Position numbers and translations under genes: made by a program
In this document: piece after piece, positions 1 through 23,984 of the stretch
Layout of the letters: each line of letters opens with the position of its first letter
How positions within the stretch are numbered: the stretch's first letter is position 1
Notes under the pieces: generated by a model
Databases searched by the model: none
The model's input: only the letters and a program-made list of their open reading frames with translations
Told to the model about the DNA's origin: nothing
Source: Cristatella mucedo
Lineage: Eukaryota; Bryozoa; Phylactolaemata; Cristatellidae
Reading direction: 5' to 3'
Length of the DNA: 64,000 nucleotides
Assembly: GCA_009760855.2 (NCBI GenBank)
Contig: WPIO01000078.1
Span: 1,458,501-1,522,500, forward strand

Positions 1-165
1 TCTGTTGCGATTCTCTAACTCTGATCGCTAAGCTGTGCCTCTTATTGCCCTCGCATTCTTTGCAAGCCATAACTTCAGTTCGAAAGCCTGAGTCTCTGTG
101 AGAGTGATTTACATTTCTATGTGCTCCATTTTCAGATTGTACGAAGCGCCTATAAAAAGATACAG
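1..165 (-). CDS. Possible further exon of the CD36-family gene (weak)
   Basis: Reading the minus strand, a TTTTTATAG acceptor is followed by a frame that accepts the phase-2 end of exon 2 and stays open for about 54 codons to the window edge. The translated residues do not resemble the next segment of CD36 proteins, so this may be a chance open frame. The call rests only on the splice-site motif, phase and openness. Confidence 0.15.
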
Positions 166-611
166 TTCTCCTCGGTTGGTTAGCAAATACTTTATTATTT
201 ACATTAATTGGTCCCTGAACGCCACGTAGTACATGGGCAAAGAAGATTGCAGTCACGACCCTTAGTTAGCTTAAATAAGCTCATGGGAGTAGTCGGCTGG
301 TCTGGCTGCTATGCAGTTAGCTACCCACTGTATGTCAAGCCCTCCACGCGAAGTTTCGCAGCGAAAGATGTGCCCTGTCGCCGGATTTTCGGCGCGATCG
401 ATGCGTAAAGACTGCAAGCCAGCGCTACTAGAAAGCAACCACCTATAAATATATCGCATACTACCAGTAAAACTCAGTCAGAAATCTTTTGAGCAAAAAA
501 CTGAATCTCGTATGACATGAAAAATTACGAGGCAGGTGACAAACCACTCTCCAAAGCAGGTATGATGTGCTCTAAACCTGTCAAACAAAACATGAACGAG
601 TCGTCACTTAC

Positions 612-11928
<11,317 letters not shown>

Positions 11929-12592
11929 GCGACGCGGCGGTCAGCTCGGGTCGTGGCTGCGGGCGAATGGCCGAACGGCTGCGAAAAGCCGTCGAGAGCA
12001 CAATGCCGCTCCATCCGCGCGCGAAATGAACAAACGACCCGCAGACTCGGCGGAGGGTCAACAAGCGATCGCCGCCGGTTAGGGTTACCAGTCGGTCGCG
12101 CCTCGGCTTCGGTCGCTCCGAGCGCGAAGCGCGTGGCGGCCGCTGCATCCGTCTCACATTTCAGACGCGGTCGCTAGCGGAGTCCGCGGGAAGATGTCAG
12201 TCAGTCAGTCAGCCCGCGGACGGACCGAGTGTGCAACAGCGCGCGCTCGCCCTCGCCGATGCGACGCCGAGCACGCCCGAAGCGATGCCCTCTGGCGGCA
12301 GCGCTCCGCCATGCGTGAGCGCTGCCGGCCGCGCGGCAGCGGCGGCGAACGGATCGCTGCGGCGGCAGCGGCCGCGATTGCAGCGTGCCAACGGCGCCGC
12401 GGCCCTCGCCTCGCGAACTGCGGGCGGCAAACGGAGCGGATCGCTGTCGCGACGACGGCCGCCGCTTCGATCGACCAGCGCCTGGATGCCGCCTGGTGGC
12501 GCTGCGGGGCTCCGGAGAGCCTCGGGGCCGAGCGAGTGCCGATAATTTATTGGGGGCGGGCGGTCGATAAGCCTGTAAAATCCTTTCTCTCG

Positions 12593-12782
12593 AATAAAAT
12601 AAATACTAGCTGATTGAACAGCCTCTTTTGCACAGCGATAGAAGAGCCTGTATACGGCTATCGCCACAGCTTGAAGCGGCGATTAAGGTTCGCTCACATT
12701 CAAAGTGGCATTTGACCCCGCGACCTCGGGGACCGAGGTCGTGAAAGCATCCGCTTTACCCAGCGTGCCATCGCGCGGCTCA
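12593..12782 (-). mobile_element. tRNA-derived SINE (type 1)
   Basis: It has the same body as the 10.9, 22.1, 26.2 and 35.1 kb copies (GAACAGCCTCTTTTGCACAG, GAAGAGCCTGTATACGGCTA) with a reversed tRNA-like head ending in GCGCGGCTCAC. Confidence 0.8.
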
Positions 12783-12823
12783 CCCGCGAGACTCGCGCGC
12801 GCTGCTCTTGCGTTCAGCCTCAA

Positions 12824-13294
<471 letters not shown>

Positions 13295-13689
13295 CGGCGG
13301 GTCCCGCGAGAGCTGCTGCCCGCTGGAAGGAGCAGCCGCGGCACGGGGGCGCCGCCGCTGCAGTCGGGCCGGGTGGGATTAGTATAGCGCACTAAGCGCA
13401 CGGTGCCGGCACCCGAGGCGCTAATCCTGCTGAGCGGAAATCCATGAGAGTCTACTTAAGAGACGGAGAGACGGATGGGGGACTTTGACGAATCGCCGCA
13501 GTCCACTCCAATCCAGGCTAGAATGGACAGATCACTGGCGTTGCCGAGCTCAAATTTTAACGGAATATTTTAGTACACCTTCGATTTTAAGTATCCACCA
13601 AGTTTCACGCCACTGGGCGCGCGTCCGCTCATGCAAATGAGCTGCGAAGACGAACTGCTGTACAGCAATCCTCTGTAGGCCCTTCAAGT

Positions 13690-14650
13690 CCATCACAAAT
13701 AGGCTGCGGTAAGCTTCAACGAGTTTAGAATATAAAAGTAAGCAATATTTAAAGTTTGCCCGCGAAATGCTACGCCATGTAGTCTACATATTCTCACGAA
13801 ATTCACTGAAATAGATTGCAGAAATAAATAGAAGTATTGGGAAACCGATTTTTGGGGGCGTTTTGTGGCGTAAAGCTGTGAATTGCCGTATTGGCCCTGA
13901 CCCATTGCAGTCGATTGCAATGCATTGTATCAGAATGTTTAAGGCAATTGCAGTGAAGTTGTGCAAGTATACAATGACTGAAGATTAGAGCGATGTGCAA
14001 TCATAGTTAGAGCTTCTAGCGTACGCCTTCCAGTCGCTTTGAGGCGGATTGCGATGTGTTGTGGCGTGGTACTGTGTCGTTGCGGTCGATTGCAGTGTAT
14101 TGCACGAGAAAGCCCATGCGCAATGGGGTGAACTTTTGTGGGTGCACTTCTAACAGAGTGTAGTCTTATATGCAATGTAACTTAGCGCTTCATGTTGACT
14201 ATTTGAGGATGATTTGCGGTTGATTACAGTGGATCGTGGTATTTACACAGACCATTTCAGGCCATTACCGCGCATTGCCAAAGTGTACGCAAACACAATT
14301 TACATGGGTGCGCACAAAATAAAGTTCGCAGTAATATGTAATAAAAAACAAAAGCACGGCACAATCTATTTCTAGTCGTTTTGTGGTGGGTGCGGTGGGT
14401 CGCAGTGGATTGCGGTCTTTCCCTGAGCCGTTGTAGTCAATTTTGCTGCATCGCTCGAGATAACCCGTGCAATGCAAGTGAAACTGCACGAGTACAATTT
14501 CCACACAGTTTACCGTCATATGCAATCAAAACTGAGCTTTTTGCTCAGAATTTCTTTCTTTTTCGGTGGAATGTAACGGATTACGGTATTGGTCCGGGTT
14601 ATTATCAATTTCAGTGGATTTCGCTCACACTTACCTCCAGAGCTAGACAA
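13690..14650. repeat. Degenerate satellite, about 175-bp period, at least five units
   Basis: The block TTGCAGTCGATTGCAATGC recurs in diverged form at about 13905, 14080, 14255, 14431 and 14606. The spacing is nearly constant at 175-176 bp. Other shared blocks are GTGGATTGCGGT and TATGCAATC. No coding capacity is evident. Confidence 0.75.
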
Positions 14651-14929
14651 ACTAGCCTCGCTCAAAAGAGGCCGTCCATCTTGCGTTATTTTCACTCACA
14701 CATACTAAAGTATTCCATCATACAAGATCTCCGATCTAGACAGGACATGACTACGATCAACGGCAATATTTTCATCATATCCATTCGCAACTTACGCGAC
14801 GCTGTATTGCTGGGAGGAGCCTAGAAACTGCACAACTAAAGGGGACGCAGAATGACGCGGGCCCTTAATACCTTCAAGGCGGACCAATCTGGTTTGTCGA
14901 TCACCGACCGTGTTGCCATCGAACATCAG

Positions 14930-15530
14930 CACCATATTATTTGAGATGCGAGCACTCCACTTCTCGCCGACCTGCACTGGTTACCAGTCAAGCAACGGAT
15001 TGACTTCAAGGTTTTGTCGCTCACTTTTAGGTCTCTTCATTCTATGGCTCCAGCCTATCTTTCAGATATACTACCCCATCAGGCAAAGCATCGTACCACC
15101 CGCTTCTCGGAATCCAACAGTCTAGAAATACCTCGTACAAACCTTAAATCCTTTGGAGACCGTGCATTTAGCTCGTATGCTCCCACAGCCTGGAACTCCC
15201 TCCCGACCTGCATCAGAACATCCCCTGACCTGACCACATTTAAAAGAAACTTAAAAACATACCTATTTAGGACAGCATTTAGTGGGTCCTTGTGATTCGT
15301 CCTCGATGTGCTTATGCGTGCTGACACTGTTCATGCTGCCACTAACCACATTTGCATGCTGACCCAGTGCATGTAACCCCTAAGCATGTTATTCATTTTG
15401 TTTGTTTTTCAAGCATGTTTTTACTTACTATTCTATTGCGTATCACTTTGCAGCAAATGTAAAGCGCCTAGAAAGAGATTAAGTTCTCTGAGGGCGCTTT
15501 ATCAAGTGCAATATTATTATTGTTATTATT
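14930..15530 (+). mobile_element. L2 family A LINE, 5'-truncated
   Basis: It begins within the CTTCTCGCCGACCTGCACTG block and ends GAGATTAAGTTCTCTGAGGG plus ATTATTATTG. The C-terminal coding part (MAPAYLSDILPHQAKHRTTR) is well preserved, so this is a fairly young copy. Confidence 0.92.
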
Positions 15531-15654
15531 ACTGAGTGCTGCGCTCGTAACGCACGCATCTTGAACTTCCGCCGAACTGACAGTAGAAAGCCGCTCATCT
15601 ACATCCATCCCAACCCTGGCCTAAGGCCACTCTTGGCATGGGCTGGGCCAGCTA

Positions 15655-15755
15655 CAGCTGGCCGAATCGTAATCAAACCACCCAGGCTAGTGGACCCTCC
15701 TGGCCGAATCGTAATCAACCCACGCAAGCCAGTGGACATTCCTGGTGCATACACG
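15655..15755. repeat. Tandem duplication of about 46 bp
   Basis: TGGCCGAATCGTAATCAA occurs twice in direct orientation (about 15658 and 15704), each followed by CCCA.GC.AGTGGAC. Confidence 0.85.
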
Positions 15756-16074
15756 ATGTGAAGCTGTTGGTATGCGTCGGGGTACAAAATCCTCCTGATG
15801 CATCAATTGCAGGCTGGATTGAACCACCTAACCAACCAACCAGGTGCGATTTCCAACGGTGAGGTACGTCTAAACGAAACACGTTCCCATTGAAACCAGC
15901 ACGAAGCTGCGCAAGGTAAAAACGGGTCGGATATCGGTGCAATCGCGTTTACTGCTCGAGTGCGAATTTGATCTGTTGCACTCGCAGGAAGTAGAATCCC
16001 AACTGCAAATGCTTGTGTAACGCTTCTGTGCTGAGCCTATGGGCTTCAATAGTCGACTCAACACATAATGAGCC

Positions 16075-16215
16075 GGTTGGTCCCAGTGCTTAAGGCGCTC
16101 GCCTCGACCAAGGTCTGGCCGAGATCGTGGGCTCGACCCCCCCCCCCCGTAGCATATGTGAAGAGGCTGAATAGAGATTATTTCTCTTAGGGCGCTATAC
16201 AAATGAATTATATAT
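16075..16215 (+). mobile_element. SINE with L2-A tail (type 2)
   Basis: A tRNA-like head (TTAAGGCGCTCGCCTCGACC, AAGGTCTGGCCGAGATCG, GGGCTCGACCCC) joins the LINE-A 3' terminus GAGATTATTTCTCTTAGGGC and GCTATACAAATG. A poly-C run lies at the junction. Confidence 0.8.
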
Positions 16216-17754
16216 TACGCTTTGTACAGCAAACTATCCGACAGTAATACCGGCAGTGAGATTGTGGCCAAAAGTAGATGCTGCTGCTGCTTTTATTTGT
16301 TATGTCACGTTACGTCAATGAGTCACCTAAACAGAGGAGTAGCTGTGAGGTACGTGTTATACGCGAACCGTATTGCAAGTTGTATTGGGTAGCTTTATTG
16401 GGTAGTTTTATTGGTCCTCGTCACGCATCGCGATATTAGTACACAGCAGTTTAAAGCCGCTTGATTATCGATGCAGCCAGGCAATCATCCAGACTCGTCA
16501 TCGCCAGGTGTGCTTGCATCTTTTCATTTCGTGGTTTTTTCTTTTGCTGGCTTCTATTCGTTGACTAATTCATTTACTCTTGCATGTTCTTTTATTTTTT
16601 ATTCATCTCTTCAATCGAAAGTTTAATTCTTTGAATGCCCCAGGAGCATTTCCTATTGCCAATAGCTTGCTAGGATGCAGGAAGCACGGTGGATCCAAGT
16701 CTGTGCGACCTGGCCTCTGCCAAAGTATGTAGCTAGTTTCCGATGTCACGATGGTCGATGCTGATATGGTAGCCTGCAGTACTTTCGCTAAGCGATATTT
16801 TTTTAACCCTGCGCTTTTGTATTTTCTCTTGCGCCGACCAACAATAACTCTGCTGCTATGCATGGTACCTCTGCTGCTATGCACACTATGCAGGAATAGA
16901 AGTCTTTCAACGATAGATCGATGAAAGAAAGGACCGTCGGGTTTTCATTGGCCGGCGTGCAGCGTGCCATCGGATCTGTCCTACCAGCCTAACCTCCAGC
17001 CTAGTCACCGGGCTCTGACCGGGCTCGGGAGCCGCTTCGGCGTTAGGAATAACAAAATACGTCTGCATAGCGAATTACGGGCATCAAATCTCTTTCTTGG
17101 AACTTTTAATTTGCTGCAATGGAAGTCTTTTAGTTGATTATGCAATGGTGCACCCGATTCAACCGGAAAAAGCATACAGAGTAAAAATCACGCGTACAGA
17201 GAGAAAGCTATGACGAACGGGTGGACTTTTAGCTAAAGTTTTTCTAAATGGCACTATGCAAGGGGGTGTAGCACCTGTTGGTTTTTAGGGCTGTCAGTCA
17301 ATAGTTTATTACTGGCGTTGGTAGGATATGAAGTATTGGCACGTTCTCCAGAGGATTCGAGATAAGTTAGAGAAATAAAGCTAAATTACATAAGAAGAGT
17401 GGTTAGCTGGATGCAAAACCTATTCAGCACTCCTTGCAGACATTTACTAGAGAGAAATAATGAAGGGACCTAAAAATGTGACTGACAGAAGAACCTCTAC
17501 GATCCTTGATGGAACACCAAAGAGCAGGCCAGTGAAAAGCGGTGAAAAACTTCGCCAGCTGCGACTTTCACAACAGAAAACTCTGGCTGCAGAATCTTGC
17601 CTCAACTTTGATGCGTCTTATTGCATTGGCAGGAAGACGATCCTGAACGAAAATTTGCTGTAAGTATCAGAGTCTATAGCTCCACAAAAGCTCAAGTCTG
17701 AACGGCTGTGACGCTCGAGAGTTATTTAGGGCATACAATGCTTAAGCAGCAGCC
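16216..17754. other. Intergenic DNA, no recognised gene
   Basis: Only short open frames occur. A worn L2-A tail (CAAATCTCTTTCTTGGAACT) lies at about 17050-17135 on the minus strand. A small duplication of TCTGCTGCTATGCA occurs near 16850-16880. Confidence 0.5.
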
Positions 17755-18400
17755 TGTACACATAGAGGCGCTTATAGCTGGTGCAAAACTTTGCAGCTAG
17801 GGTAGTCTGTCCTGGTCTAGTCTAACCTGGCTGTTGCCACATTTTACACCACTTCTCGCCGACATGCACTGGCTCCCAGTCAAGCAGAGCATCGACTTCA
17901 GATTCTGTCACTCACTTAAATCCCTTCATTCTTGGACTCCAGACTACATATCAGGTCTACTTCAAACCAGGCAGGCATCGTAACGCCCGGTTTTCTCAAT
18001 CAAATCGTTTAGCCACACCTCGTACTAGCCTCAAATTCTTTGGAAACCTCGCATGTAGTCCGTATGCTCCCATAGCCTGGAACTCACTCCCGGCTGACGT
18101 CAAGACATCTCTCGACTTGACGAGATTTAAAAAGAAGCTAAATGCATGTATTTCTTAAAGCATTTTGTTTGGTCATGGGATTTGTCCTTTGTGTGCTTAT
18201 GTATGCTGACACTGTGTATGCTGCCGCTAACCATATTTGCAAGCTGACCCTGCCCGCGTCACCTCTACCAATGTTGTGCTTGTTGACAGTGAGCATGCTA
18301 CCACTAACCATTCGATTCATGCTTCGTTTACAGCAAATATAAAGTGCCTAGAAAGAGATCAATTTATATGAGGGCGCTATACAAACATATCAATATTATA
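17755..18400 (+). mobile_element. L2 family A LINE, 5'-truncated and diverged
   Basis: It follows the family A order: GCTGGTGCAAAACTTTGCAG, GACATGCACTGGCTCCCAGT, CTGACACTGTGTATGCTGCC, then AGAAAGAGATCAATTTATAT and GCGCTATACAAA. Frames are disrupted. Confidence 0.88.
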
Positions 18401-18434
18401 TCAATACCATATGGTAGACTACTTATTTCACCTC

Positions 18435-18770
18435 AAGCAGTGAAACATTGGTAAGCATAAATCAGTGGAACATTGGATGAAGTAATTAGCATGTAAGAGA
18501 ACTGTGGGACGGCTGAAGAGCCAATGCAGTCGGCAGGTGATATTGACATGATATTGACAGTTATTGCACAAGAATCGTGAAAAGGATCTCTAAAGGCTCA
18601 TACCCTTTGAGCAAAAGCTTCCGTCCTTATCAGTGTTTAAGTAAAGGAAGGGAACAGCCAAGTTATTGTCCGCATAAGCCTTGGGACAGGAGGCGGCTTG
18701 ATCTGTTACGATATTTCAGCTACGTATGAAGTAACTACGCTGTAGAGAGCCAGATTAATAATTTTTTTCA
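18435..18770 (-). mobile_element. Degenerate L2 family B fragment
   Basis: The plus strand carries AAGAATCGTGAAAAGGA, GAGCAAAAGCTTCCGTC and AGGAAGGGAACAGCCAAGTT. These align with the reversed B C-terminal region seen intact at 20.6-20.75 kb. Confidence 0.65.
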
Positions 18771-18899
18771 TTCACAGATAAATAGGAAACCACAAAAGTG
18801 CCATTAGCAAAAGAAACGGGCGACTGGACTATTTAGATCTAATGGTCAACTTACGTGCCGCATTGATCACTAGCTCAAAAAGTTCCTTTTTCGGCAGCG

Positions 18900-19265
18900 T
18901 GTCTATAATAAGTTTTTGCGACTATTAATGGCCGGATCAATATGGAGCGCCTCCCGACACGCCCAGGCATCACTGGCACAGTGCTAAACTTGACTTGGTC
19001 CTACCTCTGTGAGAGACGCCTGAGTAAGAGGCGGCTCTCAGTTATCTACGGACCCCTTGAAGTATGGGCTATCTGGTTTCGGTCCTAGGCCCACGTCTTT
19101 TATTATCTATAGTCATCCTCTAGCCGACGTCATTGCCGAACACAATCGTGGCTTTTATTTTTAGGCCTATGACACACAGCTTCACTTATCATTCGATTCT
19201 TTTAAGCCTTGCTTAGCATCCGACTCAATTCTGCTCCAGTTTTCAGCGGAGGCGGGATGTCGTAG
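18900..19265 (+). mobile_element. Degenerate L2 family A reverse-transcriptase fragment
   Basis: CGCCCAGGCATCACTGGCAC and GAGAGACGCCTGAGTAAGAG match the region after the [12 protein letters not shown] motif of family A. A broken form of the YADDTQ block (TAGGCCTATGACACACAG) follows. Confidence 0.6.
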
Positions 19266-19389
19266 ATGCATAGGCTAGCACTTCTGTCGTGTTTACACAG
19301 TGGAGGGCCCTAACTTTCGCAATTTGTTGTAGCTGAAGCAGGTAGACTTTAAGTATGAAGTCTAGAGCTGCGGCAGAGGTCACCCGCCT

Positions 19390-19555
19390 CGCTGGTTTAG
19401 CCCGGCGGTCACGATGCTCGTCTTTAACGAACCGAGGTCAAGGCAAATTTACTTGATCATTAAAGCCGTGAGCTCGAGCCCCGCGGCATATGCGAAACGC
19501 CTGAATATAGATTAAGTTCTCTTGGGGCGCTATAAAAATGAATTATATTTATCTA
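19390..19555 (+). mobile_element. SINE with L2-A tail (type 2), worn
   Basis: A tRNA-like head (TGGTTTAGCCCGGCGGTCAC, CGTGAGCTCGAGCCCCGC) is followed by GATTAAGTTCTCTTGGGGCG and GCTATAAAAATG. Confidence 0.65.
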
Positions 19556-19934
19556 CTAAAGAAAGTTCTTTTGTTTCAGACAAAACACCAAGACACCGTT
19601 CAGAGTCTCCAGAATACTTGCTGACTGAGCCTACTTTATAGTTAGTCATTCCAGTTTCGGAAAATCAGTAATCTCTGCGGAGATTTGTGAGAAATTGCAC
19701 GCGCCAAGAGACCAAAGAGAAAACATGGCTGCTTATTGCGAAACGCAGGAAGCTATAGGGAGTGTGTGGCCATGATGGACGACGAACCTGGCGATGGAAA
19801 ATGTGCAAGTTCATGAATGGTTTCGCTTTTCTACTGTGGCGACTTCCACTGGAGTAGGAAGTTGTCATAGTATAGCGGACCCAGCACCCTTTCTTTTCAC
19901 TACAAGCCGACATCGGTCTCATTTGCACATATTA

Positions 19935-20335
19935 ATAATAATACATTTGTATAGCGTCCTCAGAGAACTGAGTATCTCTATAGGCACGTTACAGATGCTG
20001 CATATATTTGGCGGTAAAATTCGGAAACATCAGGCACAGTATAAGCAGGTGCATGCACACGAAGGACGAATCACAAAGACCCACCTAATGCTGTAATAAA
20101 CAAGTGCGTTTTAAGCTTCTCTATAAATGTCGCCAAGACAGGGGTCGTCGTGACGTGTGTCGGTAGTGAGTTCCAGGCCTTGAGAGCATAGGAACTAAAG
20201 GCACAGTCTAAAATGGCTCTGAGGTTCTTACGAGGTATGGCTAAACGATTTGAGTCAGAACAGCGGGTTGTACGATTATTTGCCTGGTCGAGGTGTTCTG
20301 ATAGGTAGGCTGGAGCCTGAGAATGAGGAGACCTG
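19935..20335 (-). mobile_element. L2 family A LINE 3' end
   Basis: The reverse strand encodes AYLSEHLDQANNRTTR, NRLAIPRKNL and SSYALKAWNSLPTH, then runs into the tail seen on the plus strand as AATAATACATTTGTATAGCG. It abuts a family B copy in the same orientation. Confidence 0.88.
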
Positions 20336-20339
20336 CAGC

Positions 20340-21250
20340 AATGAAATGTAATGTAATGTATCTCCGTCTGTAACTCCACAAAGTTATAAAGACCACGTGG
20401 GTATTACGCAGGAGAGTTTTGTATAGCGCACTCACAGCCTAAGCGTCTTTTGGTACGCATTCGGTAGCCAACAGACTTCGTCTCATGCAACAAAGAGAAA
20501 GTGTGAAGCATAGCAGAGTCAGGAGAGCAGTTGAGGTAGTGAGTAGCATGAAAGTAGCAGCTCAGGACCGCTGAAAAGGATGAGCCATAGTCGGCAGTAG
20601 GAGAGTAGTTGTCGTTACATAAGAATTGTGGAAGTGAGTTCCACAGCCTAGGACCTGCAGAGCTAAAGCTTCTGTCGCCAACGGTGCTTAAGCGGAGGAA
20701 TGGGACAGCTAATTTATTGTCAACACAGGACCTGATTTCGCGAACAGGCTGAAACTGATGCAGCAGTTCAGCTAGGTACGAAGGAGCCAAGCCGTGGCGG
20801 GCCTTGTGGGTCAGCGTAAGAACTTTGGTCTGTATCCGTTGCTCAACCGTCATCCATCCTAGCTTTTTTAGCAAAGGAGACGCGTGCTCAAACCGCTGGG
20901 ACTTGAAGACCAGCCTTGCAGCCATATTCATAGTCTGCTGCAGTGACCTAATAGCTTTCTTTGGTAGCCCAGCCAAAAGGGAATTCAATAATCAAGCCGA
21001 GACAGAACTAAGGAGCTAGTTAGATGTTTTACAAGCAACCGTGGGAGACAGCTCCTAATCTTGGATAGGGATCGGACGTGATGGCTAGCTGTAGACGCAG
21101 TCTTCTGAATGAAGCTTTTAAAGTTGAGGCAGCTGTCGAAAACGACACCTAGATTACGAGCACGTGGTGAAGGTCGCACAATAGCATCACCGATTAGAAG
21201 AGCAAAGCCTTTTAATCCAGCCACACGCTTAGGGTGTCCTAAGTCCTCCA
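20340..21250 (-). mobile_element. L2 family B LINE, 3' half
   Basis: The tail is (CATTA)n, seen on the plus strand as ATGTAATGTAATG. Two minus-strand frames cover the C-terminal part: [20 protein letters not shown] to LSRLDY, then [20 protein letters not shown] to the stop near 20404. The sequence is close to the 58.3-60.2 kb copy but lacks the RT core. It is head-to-head with the family A element that starts at about 21290. Confidence 0.9.
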
Positions 21251-21374
21251 TCGTATATCAAATGCATTCCTAGATATTAATGTTGTTGCTAAGATTCATG
21301 AACTATGCATTAACAAAAGGAAAGCACCCCGTAGCCGACGTGGTGGCCGGAACCGCCAGCTCAGACGCCGCTCG

Positions 21375-22061
21375 TTGGGTATTCCTAGCATTGTCTCGAA
21401 CCGCTCAGCACGCTCCCCCACATGCGTCACTGTAAATCTCTCTAACTTAGTGGTCATCAGGCCTGTTGTAACCCAATCGGCCAGACTTAACGCTTGCCTT
21501 TGGAATCCTCGCTCACTGTGCAATAAACCTCTAGTAATAAACGACCTTATTTCTGAAAATGGTATCGACCTGCTCGCCCTAACTGAAACTTGGCTGAAAT
21601 CGATAAACTGCCCGACAATTAAAGACGCTACTCCATCTGGTTTCTCGTTCTTTCACACCCCTAGATCAATCGAAACTGCAGGTGGAGTTGCTATTGTCGT
21701 GCGCTCGAAATTCAACTTCAGGCCATTTGCGGTACCCTCGAAGCAGTCTTTTCAATCAATTGTCTTGGTCTCACCCGAAAACAAGCTACCGATAGTGGCA
21801 GTAGTCTATCGCCCACCAGGTACCAAATCCTCCTTTATCTCAGATTTCTCCGATCTCATTTCGATTCTGTGTGCAAGAAATCGATCCTTACTCGTTATGG
21901 GTGATTTTAACGTTCACTTTGACAACTTATCTGACGCTTTCAGCACCGAATTTCGTGCATTGACTGACTCATTATCTCTTGTGGCTCATGTGCATGGCCC
22001 TACCCACATCAAGGGTCACACACTTGACCAAATTTTCTCATATAACTGCACTTTGTCATAA
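21375..22061 (+). pseudogene. L2-A endonuclease domain ORF (interrupted)
   Basis: This 228-codon frame carries the EEP-type endonuclease motifs TETW, VYRPPG, GDFN and a GHTLDQI segment. Translation ends where the SINE begins. Upstream of the ATG the frame encodes a basic stretch (RRGGRNRQLRRR) typical of the N-terminal side of L2 proteins. Confidence 0.85.
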
Positions 22062-22249
22062 ATAAAATAAATAAATAAATCCTAGCTGATTAAGCAGCCT
22101 CTTTTGTGTAGCGACAGAAGAGCCTTTACGGCTATCACCACCGCTTGCAGTGGTGATAAAGGATCGCCCCACCGCAGGAATCGAACCCACGACCTCGGGA
22201 CCGAGGCCGTGAAAGCAACTGCCTTACCTAGTGTGCCATCACGGTTCAC
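22062..22249 (-). mobile_element. tRNA-derived SINE (type 1) inserted in the L2-A element
   Basis: The left end has AAATAAATAAATAAAT, which is the reversed tail on this strand. The body is GCAGCCTCTTTTGTGTAGCG and GAGCCTTTACGGCTATCACC. The right end is the reversed tRNA-like head (CGAACCCACGACCTCGGGAC, CCTAGTGTGCCATCACGG). It must be younger than the LINE it splits. Confidence 0.88.
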
Positions 22250-23984
22250 CGAATCACCAATTATCACAAAATCCTGCTTAGCTGACCACATGCAGATCTC
22301 ATTCATTCTACAGTGTGTGCTCACATCCTCCTCGAAAATAACCTGTGAATCGCGAAACCTCAAGACCCTTGACATCGATGCAGTCCGTGCGAGAATATCT
22401 GCTTCACCTTTGCTGCTCAGTCGTCCCTCCGATCTGTCATCACTGGTAGATTGCTACAACACGACACTATCTGACACGCCAGACGAGTTTGCACCTCCGA
22501 CAAAGCGCACTGTGCGCCCCCCCCCCCGCCCAGACGGCCTATGGTTTACCACAGACATTAAACTAGCCAAGTCTACTAAACGAAAGCTTGAAAAAGCATA
22601 CAAAAGATCCGGACTAACTGTCCATCGACAGGCATATGAAGACTACTGTAGGTCGTACCAATCGATCCTAGCAAAGGCCAAGTCTAGCTTCTGTAGAAAC
22701 ATTGTTGAATCACAGATGCACAATCCAAAAATGCTGATGTCGACAATAAACCATCTCCTCAACCGCTCCCAGGTTAGCTCCTTACCTGATGATCCATGTG
22801 ATGATCTAGCCGATCGCTTCTCTCGATTTTTTGTGCAGAACATAGACAAGATCAGGGAATCCATCCCTGCGATGACAACCTTCCAACTAGAATGCTGTTC
22901 CTCGGTTCCTGACCGCGCCTCAATGTCTGCATTTAAGCAGGTCACTAGTGATCTAGTCCTAAAGTTCGTATCTCAATCAAAGAAGACAACAAGTCCACTG
23001 GACCCTATTCCCACTGTCCTGCTCCTACGTTGCATTGATCTGCTGCTGCCATGCATAACCAACATCATTAATATGTCATTAGCCTCAGGTCAGGTCCCAG
23101 CACCTTTCAAAAAAGCTGTAGTCAGGCCACTTCTCAAGAAAGCTACACTAGACCAAGAGAACTTAAGCAACTACCGCCCAGTCTTCCTTCGACCATTCCT
23201 ATCAAAGACACTGGAACGGGTCGTGGCAGACCAGCTGAACTCCTATATCCAAACCTCACACCTTGCTAGTAAGCTCCAGTCTGGCTTTAGAGCTAATCAC
23301 TCCAGAGAGTCAGCATTGCTTCGGGTATACAACGACCTACTTAGGAATGCAGACATGGGTAGAGTGTCTCTTCTTGTTTTGCTCGATCTTTCGGCAGCTT
23401 TTGATACCGTCGATCACAAAGTAGTTCTAGAGCGCCTCTCATCTCGCCTGGGCATCACTTGCACTGCTCTGCAGTGGTTCAGGTCCTATTTCAGTGGGAG
23501 ACTCCAGAGTATTGACGTGAATGGACAAAGATCATCTGAAGTACCTCTAAAATATGGAGTACCTCAGGGCTCTGTGCTAGGTCCGGTTCTTTTCACGGTT
23601 TATACTCTGCCTCTTGCTGATGTGATTGTAAAGCACAATCTAGGTTTTCACTTCTATGCGGATGACACTCAGTCGTACCTTTGCTTTGATCCCTCCCAGC
23701 CTTCAAGCACCTCAAATTCTCTAAACTCACTTGCTGCATGCATTGATGACATCCGCACATGGATGGCAGCAAATTTTCTAAAACTAAACGATGATAAAAC
23801 TAACTTACTAGTTATGGGCAAACCCAGTGTGATTCAGAGATTGGAAAGGTTGACTTTCAAAATTGGCTCTGCCAGCATATCGCCAGCTGAATCAGCTCAA
23901 AATCTAGGTGTCATTCCAAAGCGACCTCTCGTTAGACGACCACATCAGCTCCACAGTCAAGTCTGCATATTTTCAGCTTCATAA
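22250..23984 (+). pseudogene. L2-A reverse transcriptase ORF (frameshifted)
   Basis: The open frame 22104-23984 starts inside the reversed SINE, so true LINE coding resumes at about 22250. Motifs in order are [57 protein letters not shown] and [12 protein letters not shown], followed by [14 protein letters not shown]. The frame shifts at about 23912, and the C-terminal part continues in the frame 23908-24240. Confidence 0.9.

Noticed and set aside
22104-22249. N-terminal part of the 626-codon ORF
   Set aside because: These codons lie in the reversed SINE. The LINE protein resumes after it.
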